Numbered from the stretch's first letter, positions 11,129 to 19,703 are shown. The stretch: 64,000 nucleotides of DNA from Rhodococcus sp. AW25M09 (GCF_000333955.1 NZ_CAPS01000031.1:1-64000); one strand, 5' to 3'. Numbers and translations: made by a program. The notes: generated by a model not told the origin, from the letters alone.

Positions 11129-11998
11129 TCAGGCAGAAGTGCGCGTTACGGTCGGAGCCGTGCGAATGCGTACGACGACCTGCTCGTTGTCCGCGGTGTA
11201 GCCCAGGTAGTCGAACTCTGTTCCGGTGCGTGCGACGAATTCCGTCCACGCCCGGTATTCGTGGTTACGCCAGCCGGGGAAGTTGAAGTACTCGTCGAAC
11301 ACGATGACGGTGCCCACGGCGAGTCGGTCGGCCACCAGTTCCAGCACGGTGACCGTCGACGAGTACAGGTCGGCGTCCAGATGCAGGAACGCCAGCTTCT
11401 CGTGATGGCCCTTCAGAAAGCCCGGTAGCGAGTCCTCGAACAATCCGGGGACGATCTGCGCGCCCGGGACCTCGGGGACGGTGTCCTGCTCGAACAATCC
11501 CTTGGGGAAGCCGGTACGCCACGTCTCGGGGAGTCCGGAGAAGACGTCGAACCCGGCGACGACGGTGACGTCTTTGTGCGACGCCAATTCCTCGGCGATG
11601 ATCTCGAGTGTCGTTCCGCTGGCGACACCGAATTCGAGCGCCATGCCGCGGATGGAGACCTCGCCGAGCGCGAATCGCAGTGTCGCGTGGGGCCGGAGGA
11701 AGGTGGGAGCCTGCGGCATCATCTCCTCGGCGAACTCGGCGCTTTGGGCGGCCGCTTCGACGTCGGAGGCATAGGGGATGTCGCGACGCATCCGCATCTC
11801 GAGGCCGCGGATGAACGCGTGCAGGTCGTCGATCTCACGGCGTTGGCGCTCGAGGACGTCGAGCAGTTTTGCCTGCTGATCGCCGGTCTGCTCGGCCAGC
11901 TGTGCGGTCTGCTGTTCCAGAGCCTCGCCGATGACTCGTTGAAGCTTCTCCCGTGCCGAAAACTTGATGCGATCCGCGAGCTTCCGAGGTTCCGTCAT
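11129..11998 (-). CDS. TylF/macrocin-O-methyltransferase-like SAM methyltransferase
   Basis: The 289-residue protein has a coiled-coil-prone N-terminus (about residues 15-75, rich in Glu, Gln and Arg) and a class I methyltransferase core. The SAM loop is MALEFGVASGTT. FLHLDADLYSS is the metal-binding DxDxY-type motif of the TylF family, and VIVFDEYFNFPGW is the next conserved strand. Such enzymes O-methylate sugars. Lying beside glycosyltransferases, it probably methylates a sugar of an envelope polysaccharide. The start is ATG 11998; GTG 12004 is two codons upstream. The gap to the GlfT2-like gene is 97 bp. Confidence 0.78.
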   Translation of the reverse strand: MTEPRKLADRIKFSAREKLQRVIGEALEQQTAQLAEQTGDQQAKLLDVLERQRREIDDLHAFIRGLEMRMRRDIPYASDVEAAAQSAEFAEEMMPQAPTFLRPHATLRFALGEVSIRGMALEFGVASGTTLEIIAEELASHKDVTVVAGFDVFSGLPETWRTGFPKGLFEQDTVPEVPGAQIVPGLFEDSLPGFLKGHHEKLAFLHLDADLYSSTVTVLELVADRLAVGTVIVFDEYFNFPGWRNHEYRAWTEFVARTGTEFDYLGYTADNEQVVVRIRTAPTVTRTSA

Positions 11999-12027
11999 GG
12001 GCACACGGTATCGGTATCACGCGGGTC

Positions 12028-12367
12028 CGCGCACCCCTTGCCGTGCGGTGCTGTGTCGATATTTGCCGGGGTTAGGCCCTACGGAAGTGGTCCCGACGCC
12101 CCAGCCCACTCAGCCGGAACCGATCGGCCGGGCCGCGAGGGCTCCTGGTGGTGATCGGAACGAACCACGTGAAGCCAATGCAATCCTGCAGCAGTAACTT
12201 TCGCATGTCCGGCCGAGGCGTCAGGTATCCGCGGGAGCGGTAGCTGAAGTCGCATCCTCCGGGTATCGAGTGTGCATCCGGCCGCTCGAGGATCGGCTCC
12301 AATTCCTCGGCCCCGTCGGGATGGACGTAGGCCGTCGTCGGGCACGTGCCCCACACTGCACTCAGGC
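12028..12367. repeat. Copy 1 of a ~340-bp imperfect direct repeat (glfT1 3' end plus flank)
   Basis: This stretch aligns base by base with 14832-15177, at roughly 80% identity by eye. The match covers the last ~95 codons of glfT1 and ~45 bp beyond its stop codon. The two copies point the same way and bracket the amidohydrolase-TetR cassette, so they look like scars of integration or a partial duplication. Confidence 0.8.
12072..12356 (-). pseudogene. Decayed glfT1 C-terminal fragment
   Basis: The frame keeps about 94 residues parallel to the glfT1 C-terminus: GTCPTTAYVHPDGAEE against GTCLTTAYVHPNGAEE, and a last segment LGRRDHFRRA against LGRREHFRRP. The N-terminal two thirds, including the catalytic DDD region, are absent. 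The sequence has drifted (for example CDFSYRSRGYL where glfT1 has KRYFTYRNRGYL, with residues lost). It is a relic, not a working transferase. Confidence 0.8.
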
Positions 12368-12424
12368 CTATTGCGAGTGACCGCTCTCTAAGTTACGGTT
12401 CGACCATCCTATGACGGAGGTCAC

Positions 12425-14212
12425 ATGAGCTCGGACATTTCTTTCGACGTCATCATCACCGGCGGTACCGTGTACGACGGTTCCGGAGGGCCTGGGGTTC
12501 GAGCCGACGTGGGCATCGTCGACGGTGTAGTGCGGGCGGTGTCGTCCACACCGCTCCAGGTGGGCACCGCCACCGAGATCGTCGACGCCACCGGCAAGTG
12601 GGTCACGCCCGGCTTCGTGGACGTGCACACTCATTACGACGCCGAGGTGCTCGTCGGACCCGGTCTCGACGAGTCCGTTCGGCACGGGGTCACGACGGTG
12701 CTGTTGGGAAATTGTTCGTTGTCCACGCTCTATTCCACGCCGGTGGACATTGCCGACCTGTTCAGTCGGGTCGAGGCGCTGCCGCGAGATCACGTCCTCA
12801 AAGCCGTCGACACTCACAAGACGTGGACGAGCCCCGAGGAGTACATCGCAGCCCTCGAGAACCTGCCTCTCGGACCCAATATCGCAGCGCTGGTCGGGCA
12901 TTCGGATCTGCGTGCCCACGTCATGGGTTTGGATCGCTCGACCGATCGCAGTCAGAAGCCCACCCGTGAGGAATGGCGCGCGATGTCCGACGCGCTCGAG
13001 AAGGCCCTCGATGCCGGACTGCTCGGAATGTCGACCATGACGAATCCGTGGGACAAGCTGGACGGCGATCGGTACCGGTCTCGTTCGTTGCCGTCCTCGT
13101 ACGCCCGGTGGAGCGAATTCCGTGCTCTGCACAAGATTCTGCGTCGACGCGGTCGATTGTTGCAGAGCATTCCGAACCTGAACACCAAGTACGACATGTT
13201 GTTCTTCCTCGCCACGGCCACCGGGGTCGGCCGCACTCCGCTCAAGATCTCGCTGCTGGCGGCGGCCGATGCCAAGGCGTCGCCGTGGATCCATCGCGTC
13301 TTCGGCCCGCTCGCTCGCATGGTCAACGGGCCGGGCAAGGGTCAGTTCCGCTGGCAGCACCTGCCGACTACATTCGACGTGTATTCCGACGGCATCGATC
13401 TCGTGGTGTTCGAGGAGTTCGGCTCGGGCCGAGCGGCACTGCATCTGCGAGAAGAGTTGGGCCGCAACGAGTTGCTGTCGGACGAGGCCTACCGCCGCTG
13501 GTTCCGTGCCGATTTCGAGAAGAAGTTCAGCTCACGCGTCTGGCATCGAGACTTCGCAGACGCGGAGATCACCGAGTGTCCCGACGCGTCGGTCGTCGGG
13601 AAGAACATCGCGGAGGTTGCGGCCGAGCGCGGCGTGCACGTCGTGGACGCATTTCTCGATCTGGTGGTCGAGCACGGCCGAAAGCTGCGCTGGCACACGA
13701 CGGTCGCCAATCATCGCAAGCGTCAGATGGACAAGCTGATCAACCAGCCCGGAGTGACCGTCGGATTCTCCGACGCCGGTGCTCATCTGCGCAACATGGC
13801 GTTCTACAACTTCGGCATCCGGTTGCTGCACCGCGTGCACGACGCACGCAACGATCGCCGACCGTTCATGACCGTCGAGAAGGCCGTGCACAAGCTCAGC
13901 GGCGAGTTGGCCGACTTCTACGGTGTCGACGCCGGACACCTCCGGGTGGGTGATCGCGCCGATATCGTGGTGATCGATCCGGAGGGCTTGGACGAGGAGG
14001 TCCTGGCCTACCGAGAGGAGACCATGCCGGAGTTCGGTGGGCTGAGCCGAATGGTCAACCGCAACGACCGCGCCGTGGCCGCCACTCTGGTCGCCGGCCG
14101 CGTCGTGTTCTCCGATGGGGTTTTCGCACCGTGGTTCGGCGTGTCCGAGCGTGCCGGTAGCTTCCTGCGGGCCGGTACTCCGACGGCTCCTCGTCGCCGG
14201 GAGCGCGTGTAA
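12425..14212 (+). CDS. Amidohydrolase, N-acyl-D-amino-acid deacylase-like
   Basis: The 595-residue protein of the metal-dependent amidohydrolase superfamily (D-aminoacylase/dihydroorotase-like) begins with an IITGGTVYDGSGGPG beta-sandwich strand. The metal-binding HTHYD lies at about residue 68, LLGNCSLS follows, GHSDLRAHVMG is in the barrel, GFSDAGAHLRNM late, and GDRADIVVIDPEG closes it. D-aminoacylases hydrolyse N-acyl-D-amino acids, but many paralogues have other amide or lactone substrates. A strong GACGGAGG ribosome site lies just before the ATG. It is followed without gap by a TetR gene and lies inside a repeat-bounded insertion. Confidence 0.82.
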   Translation: MSSDISFDVIITGGTVYDGSGGPGVRADVGIVDGVVRAVSSTPLQVGTATEIVDATGKWVTPGFVDVHTHYDAEVLVGPGLDESVRHGVTTVLLGNCSLSTLYSTPVDIADLFSRVEALPRDHVLKAVDTHKTWTSPEEYIAALENLPLGPNIAALVGHSDLRAHVMGLDRSTDRSQKPTREEWRAMSDALEKALDAGLLGMSTMTNPWDKLDGDRYRSRSLPSSYARWSEFRALHKILRRRGRLLQSIPNLNTKYDMLFFLATATGVGRTPLKISLLAAADAKASPWIHRVFGPLARMVNGPGKGQFRWQHLPTTFDVYSDGIDLVVFEEFGSGRAALHLREELGRNELLSDEAYRRWFRADFEKKFSSRVWHRDFADAEITECPDASVVGKNIAEVAAERGVHVVDAFLDLVVEHGRKLRWHTTVANHRKRQMDKLINQPGVTVGFSDAGAHLRNMAFYNFGIRLLHRVHDARNDRRPFMTVEKAVHKLSGELADFYGVDAGHLRVGDRADIVVIDPEGLDEEVLAYREETMPEFGGLSRMVNRNDRAVAATLVAGRVVFSDGVFAPWFGVSERAGSFLRAGTPTAPRRRERV

Positions 14213-14815
14213 GTGGCGAGTCAACAGCAACGCCGGGAAGAGACAATCGGAAAGCTGCTCGACGCAGCTATCTCGTCACTGTGTGAAAAAGGTTATGCAG
14301 CAACCAGTGTCAGCGAGATTGTCAGCCGGGCCGGAGTGTCCTCCGGTGCCATGTTCAGGCACTTCGAGACCAGGCTCGACTTGATGGTGGCGGCCGCCGA
14401 CGAGGTTCGCCGACGTCAGTTCGTCGAGTTTCGTCGGGGTCTGTCGGGTTTCGGAAGTGCGTCGATCGAGCACTGTCTCGAACTGCTCAGGGCGGCGTGC
14501 CGGGCCCCGATCAACGGTGCCTGGTACGAGCTTCTCACCGCGGCCCGCAGTGATGTAGAACTTCGAGAGCGGCTGCAGCCGTTCACCATCCGGTACCACG
14601 AGCAGATCGCCGAACTCGCTCGCGCGCTCCCGATTGCGGGTGCGATCGACCCACGGCATATGGAGACGGTGGTCTTCACCGTGGTGCATCTGCTCGACGG
14701 TGAGGCCTTGGCGGCCGTGGTGCATCCGCAACCCGAGCAGGAGGCCATGCGGCTGACGATGATCGCTCACCTGATCCGCGGCGGCACGCTCCACGCGATG
14801 AGCGAGGCCGGGTGA
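14213..14815 (+). CDS. TetR-family regulator
   Basis: The 200-residue protein has an N-terminal TetR DNA-binding domain: LLDAAISSLCEKGYAATSV, then the recognition helix segment VSRAGVSSGAMFRHFETR at about residues 40-58. The C-terminal ligand domain is unassigned. The GTG start directly follows the amidohydrolase stop, so the two are translationally coupled. It probably represses its own cassette. It travels with the amidohydrolase between the direct repeats. Confidence 0.85.
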   Translation: MASQQQRREETIGKLLDAAISSLCEKGYAATSVSEIVSRAGVSSGAMFRHFETRLDLMVAAADEVRRRQFVEFRRGLSGFGSASIEHCLELLRAACRAPINGAWYELLTAARSDVELRERLQPFTIRYHEQIAELARALPIAGAIDPRHMETVVFTVVHLLDGEALAAVVHPQPEQEAMRLTMIAHLIRGGTLHAMSEAG

Positions 14816-14831
14816 CGGGTTGGACGGCTCC

Positions 14832-15177
14832 CGCGCGCCCCTTGCCGTACGGCGCTGTGTCGATATTTGCCTGGGCTAGGGCCTACGGAAGTGTTCCCGA
14901 CGCCCCAGCCCACGCAACCGGAACCACTCGGCCAGACCGCGAGGGTTCCTGGTGGTGATCAGGAAGAACCACGTGAAGCGAATCCATTCCTGTGGCAACA
15001 GCTTTCGCATCCCGGGCTGCGACATCAGGTACCCGCGGTTGCGGTAGGTGAAGTAGCGCTTGGTCGCGTCTTCCGGGTACTGAGTGTGCATCCGGCCGCC
15101 GAGGATCGGCTTGAACTCCTCGGCCCCGTTGGGGTGAACGTAGGCCGTCGTCAGGCAGGTGCCGAACTTCAGGCCCG
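14832..15177. repeat. Copy 2 of the ~340-bp direct repeat (inside intact glfT1)
   Basis: This is the functional counterpart of 12028-12367. It covers the downstream flank and the 3' third of glfT1. Homology fades just upstream of the GTC(L/P)TTAYVHP codons, where the two copies stop aligning. Confidence 0.8.
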
Positions 15178-15778
15178 AGCGCTGCAGACGGCGATGCACC
15201 TCCACCTCGTCGCCGCGGACGAACAGGCGCAGATCGGGCACACCCACCGCATCGATCGTCGACGCCCGGAACAATGCCCCGTTGAACAGTGACGCGATGC
15301 CTTCGAGCAGGTCGTCCTGCGGATTGTCCGGGTCGATCAGCTCCGAGCGCAGTCGACGCCACGAGGTGCCACGCCGCAGCGGAAACGCCAACCGATCCGG
15401 ATCGTCGATATCGCAGACGACGGGGGAGACCTCGTCGAGGCCGTGCCTCACCGCGCACGCCAGCAGCGTCGCCAGAACTTCCGCGCCCTCGGGACGGCCG
15501 TCGTCGTCGGCGAGGAACACCCAGTCCGCGCCGAGCGAGAGCGCATAGAGAATCCCGAGCGCGAACCCGCCTGCACCGCCGAGATTGTGCTGGGAACCCA
15601 GGTACGTCGTCGGCAGCGCGCTGGACTCGACCAACTCACGTACGGCGGGCTCGTCGGCGTTGTCGACGACCACCAGATGATCGAGCGGACGCGTCTGCGC
15701 ACCGATCACCTCCAGCGACAGGGCCAACAATTCACGACGCTTGTGCGTGACGATGACGCCGACAATGCGATCAGCCAC
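14876..15778 (-). CDS. glfT1: Galactofuranosyltransferase GlfT1
   Basis: The 300-residue GT2 enzyme is close in size to mycobacterial GlfT1 (Rv3782, 304 residues), which adds the first Galf residues to the rhamnose linker of arabinogalactan. Visible motifs are VGVIVTHKRRELL, the donor loop HNLGGAGGFALG, the metal motif FLADDDG (about residue 87), LFVRGDEVEVHRR and the basic C-terminus. The GTG start at 15778 overlaps the TAG of wzt by one base (TAGTG). Gene order with wzt and wzm matches the Rv3781-Rv3783 locus. Its 3' third is duplicated at 12028-12367. Confidence 0.9.
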   Translation of the reverse strand: MADRIVGVIVTHKRRELLALSLEVIGAQTRPLDHLVVVDNADEPAVRELVESSALPTTYLGSQHNLGGAGGFALGILYALSLGADWVFLADDDGRPEGAEVLATLLACAVRHGLDEVSPVVCDIDDPDRLAFPLRRGTSWRRLRSELIDPDNPQDDLLEGIASLFNGALFRASTIDAVGVPDLRLFVRGDEVEVHRRLQRSGLKFGTCLTTAYVHPNGAEEFKPILGGRMHTQYPEDATKRYFTYRNRGYLMSQPGMRKLLPQEWIRFTWFFLITTRNPRGLAEWFRLRGLGRREHFRRP

Positions 15779-16578
15779 TACTGCTTGTCCTCGCGCTCGA
15801 TCTCTTTCAGAATCTGCGCGACGTGATCTCCGGCGTCGTCTCCCTCGTACGCCCGCACCACGTCCTCGATGCCACCCTGCTGCCGAACCTGGCCGTGATC
15901 GATCCACATCGCGGTGTCACACAGCTGAGCCAGGAATTCGTTGGAGTGGCTGGCGAACACCAGGATGCCCGAGCGCTTCACCAACTCCTGCAACCGGATA
16001 CGAGCCTTCTTCATGAACTCCGCGTCGACGGCCCCGATGCCCTCGTCGAGCAGCAGGATTTCCGGGTCGATGCTGGTGACCACACCCATCGCGACGCGGA
16101 CACGCATGCCGGTCGAGTAGGTACGCAGCGGCATGTCGAGGTAGTCGCCCAGTTCGGTGAAGTCGGCGATCTCGTCCATCTTCGCGAGCATCTGCTTGCG
16201 GGTCTGCCCGAGGAACAGTCCGCGAATGATGATGTTCTCGTAGCCGGAGATCTCGGGATCCATACCGACACCCAGGTCGAACACCGGCGCGACGCGGCCG
16301 CGGATGGTCGCACTGCCACGCGTCGGCTCGTAGATACCCGACAGCAGCCGCAGCAGCGTCGATTTGCCCGCGCCGTTGTGTCCCACCAGGCCGACGCGAT
16401 CGCCGTCCTTCAGGTTCATCGTGATGTTCTTGAGAGCTTCCACGACGACGACGTCGGATGAGTTGCGGTCGATGGCACCACCGGCCTTGCCGAGAAATGC
16501 CTTCTTCAACGAGCGGGTCTTGGCGTCGAAGATGGGGAAATCGACGCACGCGTCATGAGTGCTGATGCTGATGGACAA
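15778..16578 (-). CDS. wzt: ABC transporter ATP-binding protein for galactan export (Wzt/RfbE-like)
   Basis: This is the ATPase of a Wzm/Wzt-type polysaccharide exporter, resembling Rv3781. Walker A is GHNGAGKST (about residue 62), the signature TYSTGMRVRVA, Walker B ILLLDEGIGAVD and the switch His in FASHSNEF. The N-terminal CVDFPIFDAK is typical of this branch. I chose the TTG at 16578 (266 residues) because an AGGGG lies about 8 nt upstream. An ATG at 16650 is inside wzm and gives an atypical N-terminus. It should power export of the lipid-linked galactan precursor. Confidence 0.88.
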   Translation of the reverse strand: MSISISTHDACVDFPIFDAKTRSLKKAFLGKAGGAIDRNSSDVVVVEALKNITMNLKDGDRVGLVGHNGAGKSTLLRLLSGIYEPTRGSATIRGRVAPVFDLGVGMDPEISGYENIIIRGLFLGQTRKQMLAKMDEIADFTELGDYLDMPLRTYSTGMRVRVAMGVVTSIDPEILLLDEGIGAVDAEFMKKARIRLQELVKRSGILVFASHSNEFLAQLCDTAMWIDHGQVRQQGGIEDVVRAYEGDDAGDHVAQILKEIEREDKQ

Positions 16579-16589
16579 CGAGGTGACCC

Positions 16590-17426
16590 CTAAACCCAGT
16601 AGGGCACGCGGGCCCGGTACTTCTTGAGAGCGAAAATGGCCAGCGCCCATCCGACGACGGTGAAGGCGAGCACGATGTACCAGTGGTACGCCTGCTGATC
16701 CTCGCCGATCAGGGGAGCTCGGATGATGTCCAAGTAATGGAAGAGTGGGTTGATCTCGACGAGCTTGGCGCGGTTCGCGGCCTCACCGCCCATCGACTTC
16801 AGGCCCGAGGTGGTCCACACGATCGGCGTCATGAAGAACATCAGCGTGACGAAGCTGCCCAGGATCGGGGCGATGTCGCGGTAGCGGGTGGCCACGATGC
16901 CGAACAGAATCGACACCCACACTGCGTTGAGCAGAATCAACACCAGCGCCGGGATCGCGAAGATCACCGTCCAGTGCAGACCGCCGGGCGGCCAGAAGAT
17001 TGCGATGATGATGACGTAGATCAGCATGTTGTGGCCGAGCAGCAGCAGTTGACGCCACACCAGTCGATAGACGTGCACGCTGAGTGCGCTGGGTAGCTGT
17101 TTGATCAGCCCTTCGTTGGCGACGAAGACGTCTCCACCTTCGAGGATCGCCGCACTGATGAGGTTCCAGACGATCAAGCCGACGGTCACGTGCGGGAGGA
17201 ACTCACGCAGATCGATGTTCAGCAGCACCGAATACAGCAGACCCATGGCAATGGCTTGGACGCCGGTGGCGATGGTGATCCAGAACGGGCCGATCACCGA
17301 TCTGCGATACCGCTGCTTGATGTCCTGCCAGCCGAGATGCAGCCACAGCTCACGCTGGGCGAAGCCGGTTCGCAAGTCGCCGAATGCGCGCCGATAAGTC
17401 TGTGAGTCCGAAACCGGAGCAGGCAT
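16590..17426 (-). CDS. wzm: ABC transporter permease for galactan export (Wzm/RfbD-like)
   Basis: The 278-residue ABC-2-type membrane protein has six hydrophobic segments, close to Rv3783 (280 residues). Typical Wzm features are WQDIKQRYRRSVIGPFW at the N-terminal amphipathic region, NEGLIKQLP in the loop, and FFMTPIVW plus NPLFHYLDIIR late. The start is ATG 17426 because GCAGGAG lies directly upstream; the frame is open to a GTG at 17483. It forms the exporter channel with Wzt, 11 bp downstream. Confidence 0.9.
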   Translation of the reverse strand: MPAPVSDSQTYRRAFGDLRTGFAQRELWLHLGWQDIKQRYRRSVIGPFWITIATGVQAIAMGLLYSVLLNIDLREFLPHVTVGLIVWNLISAAILEGGDVFVANEGLIKQLPSALSVHVYRLVWRQLLLLGHNMLIYVIIIAIFWPPGGLHWTVIFAIPALVLILLNAVWVSILFGIVATRYRDIAPILGSFVTLMFFMTPIVWTTSGLKSMGGEAANRAKLVEINPLFHYLDIIRAPLIGEDQQAYHWYIVLAFTVVGWALAIFALKKYRARVPYWV

Positions 17427-17503
17427 CTGTTCTCCTGCCTCGCTCTCGGGGTCCTTCGCTGGTGCCGACACGACGATCGACACTACCTGTCTTCGGAGAT
17501 AGC

Positions 17504-17628
17504 GCTCATTCCACAGGCTCCACTCGAGACGAACTAGCTCATTCCGCGGGCTTCACTCGTGACGACCTTGCTCATTCCGCGGGCTTCACTCGTGACGACC
17601 TTGCTCATTCCGCGGGCTTCACTCGTGC
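17504..17628. repeat. 33-bp tandem repeat, nearly four copies
   Basis: Units start at 17504, 17537, 17570 and 17603, each beginning GCTCATTCC. Copies 2 and 3 are identical, copy 1 has diverged and copy 4 is shortened. The array fills the space between the bpa stop and the wzm start on the minus strand. There are no spacers. It contains no recognisable binding-site palindrome. Confidence 0.9.
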
Positions 17629-17632
17629 CGCA

Positions 17633-18250
17633 TCACAAGTACTGGCCGGTACCGCTGCCGCCGTGCCCGCCGGCACCCGGGTCGCTCCTGCCGGGCCCGC
17701 TCCCGCCGCCCGGTGCGCCCATCACGCCGGGCGGCAACGCGCCCTGACGCATCTGCTCGAGTTGGGCGCGAGCGGCCATCTGCTGAGCGAACAGTGCCGT
17801 CTGGATGCCGTGGAACAAGCCTTCGAGCCAGCCGACGAGCTGAGCCTGCGCGATACGCAGTTCCGCGTCGCTGGGGACGACGTCGTCGCCGAACGGCAGC
17901 ACCAGACGCTCGAGCTCGTCGCGCAGTTCCGGTGCGAGTCCCTGTTCGAGTTCCTGAATGGACGACTTGTGGATTTCCTTCAGGCGCGTGCGGCTGGCGT
18001 CGTCGAGCGGTGCGGCCCGCACTTCTTCGAGGAGTTGCTTGATCATGGTGCCGATCCGCATCACCTTTGCGGGCTGCTCGACCATTTCCGACAGGCCCGA
18101 CCCGTCGGCCGAATCCTCGTTCGCAGACGATCCGGCGGCGCGGGCGGCAGCGGCTGTGGCTTCCTCGCGGCTCAAGGCAAGCGGCTCTCCATTGGGGCCG
18201 ATCACAACGACATGGTCCCCGGGGGCACTGTTCGGCTCGGATTGGGTCAT
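17633..18250 (-). CDS. bpa: Bacterial proteasome activator (Bpa/PafE)
   Basis: The 205-residue homologue of Rv3780 ends in GQYL, the C-terminal HbYX-like motif that docks Bpa rings on the 20S core and opens its gate without ATP. Visible parts are an N-terminal DHVVVIGPNG segment, a helical core (MVEQPAKVMRIGTMIKQLL to about residue 150) and a Gly/Pro/Ser-rich linker before the tail. It should help degrade unfolded proteins in the cytosol. It neighbours wzm as in M. tuberculosis. The 33-bp repeat array starts just beyond its stop. Confidence 0.92.
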   Translation of the reverse strand: MTQSEPNSAPGDHVVVIGPNGEPLALSREEATAAAARAAGSSANEDSADGSGLSEMVEQPAKVMRIGTMIKQLLEEVRAAPLDDASRTRLKEIHKSSIQELEQGLAPELRDELERLVLPFGDDVVPSDAELRIAQAQLVGWLEGLFHGIQTALFAQQMAARAQLEQMRQGALPPGVMGAPGGGSGPGRSDPGAGGHGGSGTGQYL

Positions 18251-18425
18251 GAGTCCATCTTTACGCGTCGCTCGTCGTTGCGCGATCGTCCGGGGCGATT
18301 ATCCTGGTCCGGTCGTCGGGAACTGCGGAGATCGGGAGGGATCGAGCGTGCAAGATGGGCAGGCGGTCCCTGAAAATGGGGACGTGGAACACACCCTCGA
18401 CCGGTCGGCGCTTAGAGTATCCGGC

Positions 18426-19631
18426 ATGGGTTACGACGTCGCGCGAGTGAGAGGTTCCATCCCCTCGCTCGGCGACGGTTGGATTCATCTCGACCCTCAG
18501 CTGGGGATGTTGATTCCCGATAGGGTGTCGACCGCTGTGTCGACGGCGTTCCGCCACAGTGCGTCCAATCATTCGGCCGGCAACACCTCGGCCAAGCGGA
18601 GTGCAGCTCTGCTGGAATCGGCTCGTGTTGCGATCGCTGACCTGGTGGGTGCCTATCCGTCCGGGGTTGTCATCGGACCGGACCGCGCGACGCTGCTGTC
18701 CTGGCTTGCGGAGTCGTTGAGCTCGCGACTCGGCCTGGGAACCGGGCTGGTGCTTTCGCGTCTGGACGAAGAAGCGAACGTGGCACCGTGGCTGCGGGTG
18801 GCCAGCAGAACAGGCGCACATGTGCGGTGGGCCGAAGTCGAAATCGATACCTGCGAGCTGCCGACCTGGCAGTTCGACGACCTGATCTCCTCCACCACGC
18901 GACTGGTCGCCGTCACCGCGGCGTCTCCGATCGTGGGTAGCGCGCCCGATGTTCGGGTTGCAGCCGATCTGGTGCACGAGGTCGGCGGGCTGATCGTCGT
19001 CGACGCGGCCGGAGCAGCTCCGTATGCCCACGTCGACATCAAGGAACTCGGGGCCGACGTCGTCGCCATCGACGCTGCCGCGTGGGGCGGCCCGTCTGTC
19101 GGCGCGCTGGTCTTCCGGGACCCGACGCTGCTCGAACAACTGCCGTCGATGTCGCTCAATCCATCGGCCAAAGGGCCGGAGCGGCTCGAGGTCAGCAGTC
19201 ATCAGTACGCGTTGTTGGCCGGGGTGGTGGCGTCCATCGACTACCTGGCCAATTTCGACGACGCTGCGACGGGAACTCGCCGTGAGCGCCTCGAGCGCTC
19301 GATCGGATCGTTGCAGCACTACCACGACGGGCTGTTCGACTACCTGTTGAAGGCGCTGAATTCGCTGGACCACGTGATGGTGCTGGGCAATGCGCCCACG
19401 CGTGTCCCCACCGTGAGCTTCACGGTGGAGGGCATGCCTGCGGTGAAGGTGTCCGAGCAACTCACTCAGGCCCGGATCGGCAGTGTCAGCGGAGTCCATG
19501 GGGGCAGCCGTCTGCTCGACGCACTGGGAGTCAACGACGAGGGTGGTGCCGTCTCAATCGGTCTGGCCCCGTACACCACCCGCTACGAAATCGATCAGCT
19601 CGTCAAAGCGCTCGCTTCGCTGGCACTTTGA
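18426..19631 (+). CDS. Class V aminotransferase-fold (cysteine desulfurase-like) protein, Rv3778c type
   Basis: The 401-residue protein has the fold-type I PLP-enzyme layout of cysteine desulfurase-like proteins: NHSAGNTSAKRS near residue 45, LIVVDAAGAAPYAHVD with the cofactor-stacking Asp, and a late small domain. Where the Schiff-base Lys normally stands the sequence reads DAAAWGGPSVGALVFRD with no Lys, so ordinary PLP chemistry is doubtful. As far as I recall, the Rv3778c group shares this. It lies divergent from bpa, as in mycobacteria. The ATG at 18426 begins the conserved MGYDVARVRG. Its function is unknown. Confidence 0.75.
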   Translation: MGYDVARVRGSIPSLGDGWIHLDPQLGMLIPDRVSTAVSTAFRHSASNHSAGNTSAKRSAALLESARVAIADLVGAYPSGVVIGPDRATLLSWLAESLSSRLGLGTGLVLSRLDEEANVAPWLRVASRTGAHVRWAEVEIDTCELPTWQFDDLISSTTRLVAVTAASPIVGSAPDVRVAADLVHEVGGLIVVDAAGAAPYAHVDIKELGADVVAIDAAAWGGPSVGALVFRDPTLLEQLPSMSLNPSAKGPERLEVSSHQYALLAGVVASIDYLANFDDAATGTRRERLERSIGSLQHYHDGLFDYLLKALNSLDHVMVLGNAPTRVPTVSFTVEGMPAVKVSEQLTQARIGSVSGVHGGSRLLDALGVNDEGGAVSIGLAPYTTRYEIDQLVKALASLAL

Positions 19632-19647
19632 GAGCGGCTGCGCCGCA

Positions 19648-19689
19648 CGTGTATGGAACTTCGTCGCCCACTACGAAGTTCCACGCACG
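19648..19689. terminator. Hairpin between convergent genes
   Basis: Two 17-nt arms (19648-19664 and 19673-19689), complementary with one mismatch, surround an 8-nt loop between the Rv3778c-like stop and the quinone oxidoreductase stop. No T tract is present. It probably acts as a bidirectional terminator. Confidence 0.65.
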
Positions 19690-19703
19690 ACCCCTGAACT
19701 GCG

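Noticed and set aside
12072-12356. Short independent glycosyltransferase gene
   Set aside because: It lacks the catalytic domain and is collinear with the glfT1 3' end, so it is a relic.
17504-17628. CRISPR array
   Set aside because: Units are contiguous 33-bp tandem copies without unique spacers, and no cas genes are present.
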